Program-made: the position numbers and the translations under genes
Part shown: piece by piece, positions 17,592 through 26,423 of the stretch
Position numbering within the stretch: position 1 is the stretch's first letter
Layout of the letters: each line of letters begins with the position of its first letter
Notes under the pieces: generated by a model
Seen by the model: only the letters and a program-made list of their open reading frames with translations
Told to the model about the DNA's origin: nothing
Databases searched by the model: none
NCBI RefSeq assembly: GCF_000287675.1
Contig: NZ_ALJL01000001.1
Coordinates: 1 to 64,000 of the forward strand
Reading direction: 5' to 3'
DNA length: 64,000 nucleotides
Source of the DNA: Lachnoanaerobaculum sp. ICM7
GTDB lineage: Bacteria > Bacillota > Clostridia > Lachnospirales > Lachnospiraceae

Positions 17592-17639
17592 ATGTCAGAT
17601 AATATGAAAAAGATATTAATTAGCAGGAGCAACGTATGA
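17592..17639 (+). CDS. Fifteen-codon leader ORF coupled to the next gene
   Basis: GAGGGG at 17578-17583 stands eight bases before ATG 17592. The frame MSDNMKKILISRSNV ends at TGA 17637-17639, which overlaps the ATG of the next gene as ATGA. Such an arrangement can couple translation. It may also be chance, because the next gene has its own AGGAG. Confidence 0.35.
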   Translation: MSDNMKKILISRSNV

Positions 17640-18328
17640 ACTGCATATGGGAAATTGCATTGAAAGCACAAAAAAGCGGATATAACTTAGAAGATCTCAG
17701 ATTTATAAACAGTGAGAATCCAAGTCCGTATACTGAAAGTACATTTGACTTCCTGAATGCCGATATGATTGAAAACAGTATTGTGGAGGTAAATCCGATA
17801 TATCGTTTTGCCAATGAACTTGGGGAAGTATTCCTTCCGGATGTAAAGGGATATGAAAAGGTAAGAGAAATATTCTTAGATGTAATAATGCATTATATAG
17901 CAGTATGGGATCTTAGGAGCGGAACGGATAAAAAGGAGCTTATGGCAATGTATATATTAAAAGAGATAGAAGAGGGAAAGTTTCTAAAAAGTATAAGAAA
18001 GACCTTGTTTTCTCTCGGCTTTGAAAAGTCTAAAAGAATTGTTTTTTGTCTGCTTGATTTATACGAATGTAAAGATTACATCACAATTTTTAGAAAGGCA
18101 CTGAGAGAGCTTTATCCTAAAGCAAACCTTTACAACCACTCTGAAAATTTAAGGAAATTTACTATATTTACAGGGGTCGATAAGACAAAAGAAGATATGG
18201 AGAGGATGGAAATGCTGAAAAAACTTTTTTTGCCGATATCTTATGAAACGGAAATTTTTTGGAAACATCACTTTGGCATTATAGGAGTGGATGAAAGCAT
18301 GAGAATTGGAGAGACAGCAATATATTAG
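17636..18328 (+). CDS. Unrecognised protein, candidate baseplate component
   Basis: A 230-residue soluble protein; AGGAG at 17624-17628 lies seven bases before ATG 17636. The first half is acidic with FLNADMIENSIVEVNPIYRF, the second helical, ending in LPISYETEIFWKHHFGIIGVDESMRIG, an aromatic tail. I do not recognise the family. Tight packing inside the injection-system operon (start overlapping a mini-ORF stop, next gene 41 bases on) argues for a structural or assembly role. Confidence 0.45.
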   Translation: MNCIWEIALKAQKSGYNLEDLRFINSENPSPYTESTFDFLNADMIENSIVEVNPIYRFANELGEVFLPDVKGYEKVREIFLDVIMHYIAVWDLRSGTDKKELMAMYILKEIEEGKFLKSIRKTLFSLGFEKSKRIVFCLLDLYECKDYITIFRKALRELYPKANLYNHSENLRKFTIFTGVDKTKEDMERMEMLKKLFLPISYETEIFWKHHFGIIGVDESMRIGETAIY

Positions 18329-18369
18329 GCTAGTGTTAAAAAATAAATGTATAGGACGGTAGGAATACT

Positions 18370-20973
18370 ATGGGCTATAAGCTTAACAGGAATATAACTA
18401 AAGAAGAGCAGGCGGCGACATATACAAGAAGCGAGCTTGAGTTAATGAGTGAATACAGACTGAGGGAAGTTTGCCGTAGGGAACATATAGTAAAGGGACT
18501 TGATAAGAACCTGACAAATGAAGAGCTTATAGAGATGATTCTTTCATATTGCCAAAGCTTTGAAGATGAATTGATAAGAAAAGAGATTCCGGGTGGAAGA
18601 GAGCGTATAGAGCAAATCCTTGATAAGTTCAGTATAAGAGAGCCTGAGAAAGAAGAACTTCGAATATCCGGGAAAATCAGTATTTATGAAGGTGCTGCGT
18701 TAAACTTTTTAGATGATTATAAAATTGAGTACAAAGATAAATTCTTAAATACAAATGCCCTGATTGTAAGTGGGGACAAAAAGGTGTGTGCCGTATTTAA
18801 TGTTGTATCAATGGGAGATAAAAAGGATTCTTTATATTTGGTAAAAGAGGCTGATCTTTCATGCATTGTTACCGAAACAAAGGATTACAGCCTTTATCTT
18901 ATGGAAAGGGATGCTTCAGAGTTTATATATCATACATATATAGGAGATAAAGAAGCAAATGCATCACTTCTAAAATATAAAGCCTATAAACTTCCTATAA
19001 TGGACTTTGAAGTACTTCCACTTATAGAGTTACACATGCCGATAGCTGTAGATTTGGGTTCTACCAATACAACTGTTGCTATGTATGCTGACAGCAGCTA
19101 TTACAGGCAGATAAACACTGCGAAGCAAAGAGGCATAAAGGAGAATACCATCTGTCATACTGTTTTTTTCGAATCTGTCGGTGGAGAAAACTTTATGGAG
19201 ATGATGATCCCCACAGTTGTGGCAGTAACAGAGGTTAAAGAAGATAGTATAGAGTACGCTTTTGGAAGAAAAGCTTTGTGGTATGCCAATCTAAGCTATA
19301 CTGATAAAGGTTTTTCAGTCTTTTATGATATTAAAAGATGGGTAGGAGATTTTGAGAGGAAGGAAGAACTCACTGACTCAAAGGGAAGGTACAGATATGT
19401 ACAAAGAATAGAGATTATAGGGGCATACCTAAGGCATGTATTGGACATTACCAGAGACAGTTTTAAATGCTGTATAAAAGAGGTGTATATTACAGTACCC
19501 GTAAAGCAAAAGCATGTGTATGAGCAAATGCTCGGCATTTTGTCAGAAATGCTTTCGTTAGAAATAAAGGTGACTTTAGATGAGAGCACAGCAGTACTTT
19601 ATAGTTTTATAAGTAAGATGAGGGAGAAAAATCGCTTAAAAGACGGTGAAAGCTATAAGGCACTGATAATGGACTGTGGAGGAGGAACCACGGATCTTAG
19701 TGCATGTAAGTTTAAGGTACATGCAAAGGGTGATATACAGACCTATATCATGGAAAACAGCTACAAAAACGGTAATACGGATTTTGGGGGAAACAATATT
19801 ACCTACAGAATAATGCAACTTCTAAAACTGAAAATTGTATCCAAACTTCTTAAACTTGAGAAAGATCTTGGAAGTGAAGTGATTGAGGAGCTGCCGGGTG
19901 ATCCTTACAGATATATTGATGAAGAAAGTGTGGAAAGCTTCTATGAGGGCTTGCAGAAAGCTTATGAAAGTGTGGAAGAAATTTTACCTACTGCGTTTAA
20001 ACATTTTGAAACGTACGGCAAGGAAGGGTATTACAGAGTAAGAAATAATTACTTCTTTTTATTTACTCTTGCAGATGAAATAAAACAAGGACTTTTTTCA
20101 GGAAATGACATAGTTATAGAAGTACCTGAGGATAAAAATATAAAATCAGGACTTCTAAGGCTTGAGGCGGATCGTTATAAGCTTTCTATATTTAAAGAAG
20201 ATAAACTTGATATATTGGAAGAAATGCCAAAGATAAATTTTAACCGTTATGAAGTTGAAAAACTTATTGCCGGTGAAATATATGCGGTTATGAAAGCATT
20301 TATGGAAAGATTGTATACAAACGGAGAACTTTATAACTTTGACATGATAAGACTTACAGGGCAGTCCTGCAAGATCGGTTTGTTTAGGGATGCGCTAAAA
20401 GAATTTGTACCCGGCAATATGATGCAAAGCGGTGGGAGCGTTAAAAAGGAAGAGTTAAAACTTGCCTGTGTGGACGGACTTATGAGGTATCTTTATGATA
20501 AAAGAACCGGATATGCGGGATTTGATATAAGAGATGAGGAGGCTCTGATTCCTTATAAAATAAAAGCATTGTCATACTCAGGCAGACAAGAGGTCCTTAT
20601 TGACGGTTTTGAAAGCAATAAGATGACCGGAAGTTTACTTAGAAGCCTTGAAGATATATTGCTTAGAATGTATTTGTATGACGCTTCTGAAAACGTACGA
20701 TTCGAGTATCTTTTCCATTTCAAAAAAGATGAAGCAAGAGAGACTGACAGAATGGAGCTTGCAGGAAGATATAGCGGATATATTAAGCAGGAAGACACGG
20801 ATGATATACAAAATGGAGAACTGAAGATATTTGCCTTTGTAGACTATAAAAAATGGGGATTTCAGATAGTACCGGTATATAGGTTGAAAGATATATTATA
20901 TGCAGGAGAGGGGCAGGAGTATAAGTTTGAAACCGACGAATGGATTTGTGATTTCTTTGATGGAGAGCACTAA
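18370..20973 (+). CDS. Hsp70/actin-fold ATPase with N-terminal SAP-like segment
   Basis: An 867-residue soluble protein. Residues 15-60 resemble a SAP motif (LMSEYRLREVCRREHI and LTNEELIEMIL). The ATPase core begins at about 225: IAVDLGSTNTTVAMY is the phosphate-1 loop, ALIMDCGGGTTDLSACK at about 435 the phosphate-2 loop, and MIRLTGQSCKIGLFRDAL at about 660 the adenosine motif. The peptide-binding half of DnaK is replaced by a unique C-terminal region. It is thus a diverged Hsp70 relative and the only clear ATPase of the locus. It may assemble or recycle the machine in place of ClpV, which is absent here; that is inference. Confidence 0.75.
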   Translation: MGYKLNRNITKEEQAATYTRSELELMSEYRLREVCRREHIVKGLDKNLTNEELIEMILSYCQSFEDELIRKEIPGGRERIEQILDKFSIREPEKEELRISGKISIYEGAALNFLDDYKIEYKDKFLNTNALIVSGDKKVCAVFNVVSMGDKKDSLYLVKEADLSCIVTETKDYSLYLMERDASEFIYHTYIGDKEANASLLKYKAYKLPIMDFEVLPLIELHMPIAVDLGSTNTTVAMYADSSYYRQINTAKQRGIKENTICHTVFFESVGGENFMEMMIPTVVAVTEVKEDSIEYAFGRKALWYANLSYTDKGFSVFYDIKRWVGDFERKEELTDSKGRYRYVQRIEIIGAYLRHVLDITRDSFKCCIKEVYITVPVKQKHVYEQMLGILSEMLSLEIKVTLDESTAVLYSFISKMREKNRLKDGESYKALIMDCGGGTTDLSACKFKVHAKGDIQTYIMENSYKNGNTDFGGNNITYRIMQLLKLKIVSKLLKLEKDLGSEVIEELPGDPYRYIDEESVESFYEGLQKAYESVEEILPTAFKHFETYGKEGYYRVRNNYFFLFTLADEIKQGLFSGNDIVIEVPEDKNIKSGLLRLEADRYKLSIFKEDKLDILEEMPKINFNRYEVEKLIAGEIYAVMKAFMERLYTNGELYNFDMIRLTGQSCKIGLFRDALKEFVPGNMMQSGGSVKKEELKLACVDGLMRYLYDKRTGYAGFDIRDEEALIPYKIKALSYSGRQEVLIDGFESNKMTGSLLRSLEDILLRMYLYDASENVRFEYLFHFKKDEARETDRMELAGRYSGYIKQEDTDDIQNGELKIFAFVDYKKWGFQIVPVYRLKDILYAGEGQEYKFETDEWICDFFDGEH

Positions 20974-20992
20974 ATACGTAAAGGAGATGCTG

Positions 20993-21769
20993 ATGGAAAA
21001 TAGATACCCTTTGTTTGAGACCGGAAGGATCTTAAAAAAAGAAGCACTTGAAATACTAAGAGACTACCCAAGAGATCTGCTATCAATTCTTTATGACGGA
21101 TATACAGACGGAGTTATAAGAGGATTAAGATTAAGCTCAGACCATGAGAATAAATATATTATCATCGGAAAGGGACTTGTAAAACTGAAAGGTGAGGTAT
21201 ATCAGATACATAAAGAAATAAAAGTAGCATACACCAATACCGAGCAAAGGGAGTATTTAAAGTTAAAGTGTAAAGAGGTAAGGGATAAAGACTTTATAAT
21301 AAGTGAAATAGAGGCTTTTCTGTCTGAAGAGAAAGAAAGTAGTGATGGAGAGATTTTACTTTGTGACTTTTTGCTTAAGTCGGGGTTTATATTAAGGGAT
21401 ACTTATCTTGACTTTGCTGACATGAGATCTGAGTACGATACTATACATCTGATGAATGCAGATTATGCAGGTTATGGTGATAAGTCATTTAATATAAATG
21501 TATTAAAAGCATATGCTAAAGAATACCTTAATACAAAAAAATGTGAAGAAACTGACAGAATCTTTTGCTATATGGTCATAAACAGTAAGGAAGGAATAGA
21601 CAGAAATATTATAGAAAACTATATAGCATTTAAGGGAGGAAAGCTAAAGGGAAGCCGGCTAAGCAATACAGAAATTTATACCGGACTTTTGGATATATTA
21701 AACAGTGCAAAAGATCCGGACGGACAAAAATACACAGGCTTTATGCAAAGAAGGATTTTGGTGGATTAG
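20993..21769 (+). CDS. Unrecognised protein, candidate baseplate or tail-adaptor component
   Basis: ATG 20993 is chosen because AAGGAG at 20981-20986 is six bases away; the longer frame would overlap the ATPase gene. The 258-residue protein has LFETGRILKKEALEILRDY and then a beta segment IIIGKGLVKLKGEVYQI, a pattern that resembles phage baseplate or tail proteins with a glycine-rich turn, but no family is certain. The C-terminal half is helical. Position between the ATPase and the double-FHA gene suggests a baseplate wedge or adaptor. Confidence 0.42.
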   Translation: MENRYPLFETGRILKKEALEILRDYPRDLLSILYDGYTDGVIRGLRLSSDHENKYIIIGKGLVKLKGEVYQIHKEIKVAYTNTEQREYLKLKCKEVRDKDFIISEIEAFLSEEKESSDGEILLCDFLLKSGFILRDTYLDFADMRSEYDTIHLMNADYAGYGDKSFNINVLKAYAKEYLNTKKCEETDRIFCYMVINSKEGIDRNIIENYIAFKGGKLKGSRLSNTEIYTGLLDILNSAKDPDGQKYTGFMQRRILVD

Positions 21770-21788
21770 CAGCAGTTAGGAGGAAAAG

Positions 21789-22796
21789 ATGTCAAACATA
21801 ATGGACTGCCCTTACGGACACAGGTTTTCAAAAACAAGATATGGAACAATATGTCCACACTGTGGTTTTGATCTGGACACTCCTGAAAAAGTTTATGTAA
21901 GTTTAAGGAAAGAATGTGGACTTTCCCTAAAGGAAGAGAGACCGGTATGTGCATGGCTTGTATGTATAGAGGGTGCAAGAAGAGGAAAGTGTTATGTAAT
22001 AAGCTTCGGAGAAAACTTTATAGGTACTGACAGAGACAATGATATACAGATACTTGGGGATGAGAAGATAAAGAAAAAACATACCCTTATATGCTTTGAC
22101 GAGAATGAAAATAAGGGAGTGCTGTTACCTGCAAGAGCGGACGGGATAGTATACATTAAGGATAAACCTCAATATGATAAATATGTATTGGAAGATAAAA
22201 ATATTTTAGAGATTGGAAACAGCAAATTTTTATATAAAGAATTTTTATCAAAACATGAAGAACTGTTGGATAAATGGAAATATAAAGAAATAGGTACCAA
22301 AGAAGATGTGTTATTAAAAAACAGGAAATATAGAACTTTAAAAATGGAAAAGCCTACTTTCGAGGAAAAGTACAAAGATAAGAGATTTTTGAAAAGACTT
22401 TCACTTGAAGAAGAGTTTCCTATTTGTGCATGGCTGGTTTGTATAGAGGGAGTTAGACAGGGATGTTCGTATAACATAATTGAAGGGAAAAACTATATAG
22501 GTAGAAACGATACTATGACTATACAAATTCTTGGCGATGATGATATAAGGGATAATAGACATGCTGTAATAGCTTTTGATATGAGAGTACTTAAGGGTAC
22601 ACTGTTAGGAGAAGAGTGTATGGGATTTGTAAGATTAAACGAAACGGCCATATATACTTCTGTAGAGCTGAAAGATGGAGATATTTTAGAAATCGGAACG
22701 GGAAAATTCATGTATATTGATTATGCAGGAAATCATTATGGATGGGAAGAAAAAGGAGAGGAAGCTAAAACATCCGGTTATGATGAAGTGGAGTAA
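21789..22796 (+). CDS. Zinc-ribbon protein with two FHA domains
   Basis: A 335-residue soluble protein. Residues 7-28 carry C-x3-H-x-FSKTRYGT-x-CPHC. FHA 1 covers about 55-155 (CAWLVCIEGARRGKCY, FIGTDRDNDIQI, KKKHTLICF) and FHA 2 about 215-320 (CAWLVCIEGVRQGCSY, YIGRNDTMTIQI, DNRHAVIAF, RLNETAIY). FHA 2 keeps the GR-x-D and RH pair; FHA 1 has GTD in place of GR, so the two may bind different partners. Both descend from the same unit as the protein at 13074. A scaffold that bridges phosphorylated components is the likely job. Confidence 0.75.
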   Translation: MSNIMDCPYGHRFSKTRYGTICPHCGFDLDTPEKVYVSLRKECGLSLKEERPVCAWLVCIEGARRGKCYVISFGENFIGTDRDNDIQILGDEKIKKKHTLICFDENENKGVLLPARADGIVYIKDKPQYDKYVLEDKNILEIGNSKFLYKEFLSKHEELLDKWKYKEIGTKEDVLLKNRKYRTLKMEKPTFEEKYKDKRFLKRLSLEEEFPICAWLVCIEGVRQGCSYNIIEGKNYIGRNDTMTIQILGDDDIRDNRHAVIAFDMRVLKGTLLGEECMGFVRLNETAIYTSVELKDGDILEIGTGKFMYIDYAGNHYGWEEKGEEAKTSGYDEVE

Positions 22797-22879
22797 GAAA
22801 TTGAAGATGTAGTATTAGAGTAATATAGGTAATACTTCTTTGTACATATATTTGTATTTGAGATATTGGGAGGTGGCAT

Positions 22880-24367
22880 ATGGGATCATCTGTAAAAATA
22901 AATAACCGTGTAGATATGAGCGGAAAAAAGGTGTCATTTAATGCTAAGGAAATAGAGAATAAAACACCAAATAAAAGAGCCGGTAACAGAAAATTCAACA
23001 TGGAAAAAATGGCAAAAAACGCATTAGGCTCGATTCCATCCCGAGTTTTAATAAATGGAAATTTGGAACAAAGAGTAGAAATGGATTTTTTGAAAATGGG
23101 ACAAGGCTCTATTCCTACAGTAGCAGGAAACCTGATTAAAACAGAGTTAAATAAATCAGGAGAAAAGGCTATGGGAATAAAAGATATAAATTATGTGCTG
23201 TATCATGATACAACAGGAGTGCGTACAGTGGCAAAAGCAACTGCTAGGAATGGAAATAGTTTATCAAGTAATATAAAGAAGGCAGAGAGTAACGGGTGGG
23301 TTAAAACCGAGATGGGCTGGATGTACAAAGAAAATGGAAAACTTGTAACAGGCTGGAAGCAGATAGACGGCAAGTGGTATTACTTTGAGTCTATCGGAGT
23401 TATGCAAACAGGCTGGAAACAGGTATCCGGAAAATGGTATTACTTGCATACAGACGGAGCCATGAGAACAAATTGGAAACAGATAGGTGGCAAGTGGTAC
23501 TATTTCCATACAGACGGAGCTATGAGAACAGACTGGAAACAGATAGATGGCAAGTGGTACTATTTCCATACAGACGGAGCTATGAGAACAGGTTGGAAAC
23601 AGATAGGTGATAAATGGTACTATTTATATGAAGACGGTCATATGGCAAAGTCTGAAAAAATACAAGGGAAAGACGGGAAGGTTTATGATATTGATGAAAA
23701 TGGGGTTTGCAGCAATAATTCTAACTCAGCAGAGGATGAGTTGAGTAGAAAGATAGATGATTTTATAAATATTGCACTTAATGAAAGAGTTGAAAATACC
23801 GGGTTTGTTGAGAATCAAGTAAAGAAAAAGAAAAGAAATAAAAATGGAGAGATAGTAGAAGTAATAGAAGGGGATAATATAAACAGATATGGAAAATGGT
23901 ATGGTGATAATGGCGTGCCATGGTGTGCAATATATGTTTCGTGGTGTGCTAATGAGGCAGGAATATTAAATAATAGAGGTATTGCAGGAGATGCAGGAAA
24001 ACCGGTTCCGAAATTTGAATCTTGTCAAACCGGAAAAAGTTTATATGAAGAAGCCCAAAAATATCATAATGTAGATAGTGGTTATGAACCTAAAAAGGGA
24101 GATTTATTTATACATTTAAATAGAAATAAAAAAGGCGAATTAGATGGGACGGGGCATACAGGAATTGTTATAGCTTATAATAGTGCAGATAAAACTGTAT
24201 ATACGGTTGAAGGAAATTCTAATGATAGAGTATCTGTGAAAAAAACACATATTTATTATACTACGAAGGGACATAAATACTTTGATGGATTTTGTAGTAA
24301 CGGAGGAACTGATTATGGTGTAGCTCCGGATAGACCGTTATTGAGAGGAGGGGAAAGTGATAGATAA
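22880..24367 (+). CDS. Signal-less CHAP cell-wall hydrolase with wall-binding repeats, predicted injected effector
   Basis: A 495-residue protein; GGGAGG precedes ATG 22880. It starts MGSSVKINNRVDMSG and has no signal peptide or membrane helix. Residues about 1-135 are unrecognised and could be the loading domain. Residues 140-260 contain five or six GW-KQI-GKWYYF wall-binding repeats. Residues 320-480 form a CHAP domain: catalytic Cys in PWCAIYVSWCA and His in GTGHTGIVI, which cut peptide bonds or amide bonds of peptidoglycan. A lysin with no export signal inside an injection-system operon, followed by exported proteins, fits an effector against other Gram-positive cells. It may alternatively open the producer's own wall. 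Confidence 0.7.
   Translation: MGSSVKINNRVDMSGKKVSFNAKEIENKTPNKRAGNRKFNMEKMAKNALGSIPSRVLINGNLEQRVEMDFLKMGQGSIPTVAGNLIKTELNKSGEKAMGIKDINYVLYHDTTGVRTVAKATARNGNSLSSNIKKAESNGWVKTEMGWMYKENGKLVTGWKQIDGKWYYFESIGVMQTGWKQVSGKWYYLHTDGAMRTNWKQIGGKWYYFHTDGAMRTDWKQIDGKWYYFHTDGAMRTGWKQIGDKWYYLYEDGHMAKSEKIQGKDGKVYDIDENGVCSNNSNSAEDELSRKIDDFINIALNERVENTGFVENQVKKKKRNKNGEIVEVIEGDNINRYGKWYGDNGVPWCAIYVSWCANEAGILNNRGIAGDAGKPVPKFESCQTGKSLYEEAQKYHNVDSGYEPKKGDLFIHLNRNKKGELDGTGHTGIVIAYNSADKTVYTVEGNSNDRVSVKKTHIYYTTKGHKYFDGFCSNGGTDYGVAPDRPLLRGGESDR
23342..23640 (+). repeat. Five 60-bp tandem repeats encoding wall-binding modules
   Basis: The sequence repeats with a period of exactly 60 bases, for example TGGAAACAGATAG-TGGCAAG followed by TGGTACTATTTCCATACAGA. 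The central copies are almost identical at DNA level, indicating recent expansion. Each codes for one 20-residue GW-x-YYF repeat. Confidence 0.9.
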
Positions 24368-25361
24368 AAAAATACATATATTCACAATAATACTCTTGCT
24401 GATGTGTTTTGTTTATGGATGCGGGATAAATAAATATTCAAAAACAGAAAAATTCATTGATAATAATTATGGTGTAGAAAATCTTTCAGATGAAGATGCA
24501 ATAAAGCTTGTAAAAGAAATAGTATCTTTTATGGATACAGGTATAGAAACGGGTGAAGCTGTCGAAGGTATTAACGGGGAAAACTTTGCCTATTTTAAGA
24601 ACAAAGAAGATGAAGATAAATTAGAAATCTATCATAGAAATTATATAAAAGATAGTGCTTATAATTATTTGACTGCAATGTATAAAATTACAAGGTTTAA
24701 TTCCGGCATGGGAAAGGCAAAAACAGGATTTGACGGTGGAACCATCAGGTATAAATTGGAAGCTGAAGAAGATTACAACATTCTGTCGAGAAGAAATAAT
24801 GAAATATGTATTGAAGCTTTTTTTTATAAAGACAGCAGTCTTGGAGATGGGATGCCGGATACAGATAAGGGTCAGATATTTCTCACTTTGTGTGATGACA
24901 ATAAATGGAGAATTTCTAAGATCTCTCAATGGTATGATGATTTAGTGTTTTATGAATTGGAAGAATATATAGAAGAATTTTTTGACAGTCAAAATAATGT
25001 AAAAGAGGATTATGATACTTTTATTAGGGATTATGGGTATGACAAAAATGGAAATAGAATATCTATGCAGATGTTAAGATATTCTTTAAAGGACGCGATC
25101 TTGGCGAGCAGCAGTTTTGATGTGTTGGAGAATTTAGATGACAGTTATATATTGGAACATCTTTCTAAACTTGCAACCCATATTGCTTATGAAGAGATAT
25201 ATGCCAGGCATGGGAAAATGTATCCGAAATATTCTATAGAATATAATTATTTCAATGGATTGAGCTGGTATAAAGAGAATAAAGAATTCAGTGAGGATGA
25301 TTTAAGTGATATTGAAAGGCATAATTTAGAGATTATAAAGTCACATTTGGAAGAGTTTTAG
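24357..25361 (+). CDS. YARHG-domain lipoprotein, putative immunity to the CHAP effector
   Basis: GTG 24357 is the start: GAGAGGAGGGG lies directly upstream and the gene overlaps the CHAP gene by 11 bases, so translation is probably coupled. The 334-residue product has a lipoprotein signal ending FVYGC. Residues 270-334 hold a YARHG domain (EEIYARHGKMY, then WYKENKEFSEDDLSDIERHN), a module of exported proteins thought to act at the cell wall. A lipid-anchored outer protein beside a wall hydrolase is what immunity would need. Function is inferred. Confidence 0.65.
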   Translation: MIDKKIHIFTIILLLMCFVYGCGINKYSKTEKFIDNNYGVENLSDEDAIKLVKEIVSFMDTGIETGEAVEGINGENFAYFKNKEDEDKLEIYHRNYIKDSAYNYLTAMYKITRFNSGMGKAKTGFDGGTIRYKLEAEEDYNILSRRNNEICIEAFFYKDSSLGDGMPDTDKGQIFLTLCDDNKWRISKISQWYDDLVFYELEEYIEEFFDSQNNVKEDYDTFIRDYGYDKNGNRISMQMLRYSLKDAILASSSFDVLENLDDSYILEHLSKLATHIAYEEIYARHGKMYPKYSIEYNYFNGLSWYKENKEFSEDDLSDIERHNLEIIKSHLEEF

Positions 25362-25372
25362 GAGAAAAGAGT

Positions 25373-26362
25373 ATGAAACATAAATTATTAAGTGTAATTA
25401 GCATAAGTTTTATATTACTTCTGTTATTCAATGTCAAAACCGTTGCCATTGAAAATAAAGATAACAATCCTGAAATGACGGATGAAAGAGTTATAGAGAT
25501 TATTAAAGAGATTGCCGATTTTATGGATTCAGGAGAAAAGATTGGTGATGAGATATCTTGCAGAGAGTCTGACGGATATAATGATTACTATTTTAAAAAT
25601 GAGGATGATGATGAAAAGTTGTACATATACCACAGAGATTATATTAAAGATGCCGCTTATGATTATCTGTGTGAAATGTATGATATAAGGTTTTATAGAG
25701 GGAGATGTACACAGTCAAGAACATCAAGGAGCAGTTTAAGTAGCTGCTTATACTATAAAATTTATACAGATGGTGAGTTTAGTGTAAAGAGTAGAAGTAA
25801 AAAGAGTATATGTGTTCAAATTCAATTTGTAAAAAAGGTAATATTGGCTGAGGATATGCCGGAAATCAGTGACGGCGAGGTGTATTTGGAACTGTGTGAG
25901 GACAATAAATGGAGAATATCTAAAGTTTCTCAATGGCTTAATGATTTGGCATACTATGATTTGGGAAATGAAATGAAGGTGTTTTTTGATCCGGAATATA
26001 GTTCACTACCTGAGTATGAAGAATTTTTGAAAAAATATGGCTATGATTCAAGAGGTAATAGAATCAGTATGTATATAAGTACAGATGATAATGATGAGAT
26101 TTTTACGGGAAGTGATACGGATATTATCAGCAGCAAATCAAATTTAGAAAAGCTGAAAAAACTTTCCAAGTTGGCGGCATGTATGGCTCGTGAAGAGATA
26201 TATGCCAGACATGGGAAGATGTATACTAAAAACAGTCCGGAATATAATTATTTTATAAGAAAAAGCTGGTATGAGGAAAATGAAAGTTTTAAAGAGAGCG
26301 ATTTAAATGACATTGAAAAAGAAAATATAAAGATAATCTCTGATTATATTGAAAGTTTTTAA
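25373..26362 (+). CDS. Exported YARHG-domain protein, paralog of the preceding lipoprotein
   Basis: A 329-residue protein with an N-terminal signal peptide (LLSVISISFILLLLFNV) but no lipobox Cys, so it is either released or held by the uncleaved helix. It matches its neighbour throughout: an early IIKEIADFMDSGE segment, YIYHRDYIKDAAYDY, CEDNKWRISKVSQW, and a C-terminal YARHG domain with EEIYARHGKMY. The last codons (YIESF, stop) also occur at 3687-3702 before the vgrG remnant, showing that a YARHG gene once stood there as well. Second immunity copy is the likely role. Confidence 0.62.
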   Translation: MKHKLLSVISISFILLLLFNVKTVAIENKDNNPEMTDERVIEIIKEIADFMDSGEKIGDEISCRESDGYNDYYFKNEDDDEKLYIYHRDYIKDAAYDYLCEMYDIRFYRGRCTQSRTSRSSLSSCLYYKIYTDGEFSVKSRSKKSICVQIQFVKKVILAEDMPEISDGEVYLELCEDNKWRISKVSQWLNDLAYYDLGNEMKVFFDPEYSSLPEYEEFLKKYGYDSRGNRISMYISTDDNDEIFTGSDTDIISSKSNLEKLKKLSKLAACMAREEIYARHGKMYTKNSPEYNYFIRKSWYEENESFKESDLNDIEKENIKIISDYIESF

Positions 26363-26423
26363 CAGAGATTAGAAACTATCTTGTTATTTAATGGAATAAA
26401 AGATAAATACATGGAGGTGTGTT

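Noticed and set aside
23264-23569. CRISPR-like array from the regular 60-base repeats
   Set aside because: Repeats are contiguous without spacers and translate into 20-residue wall-binding modules.
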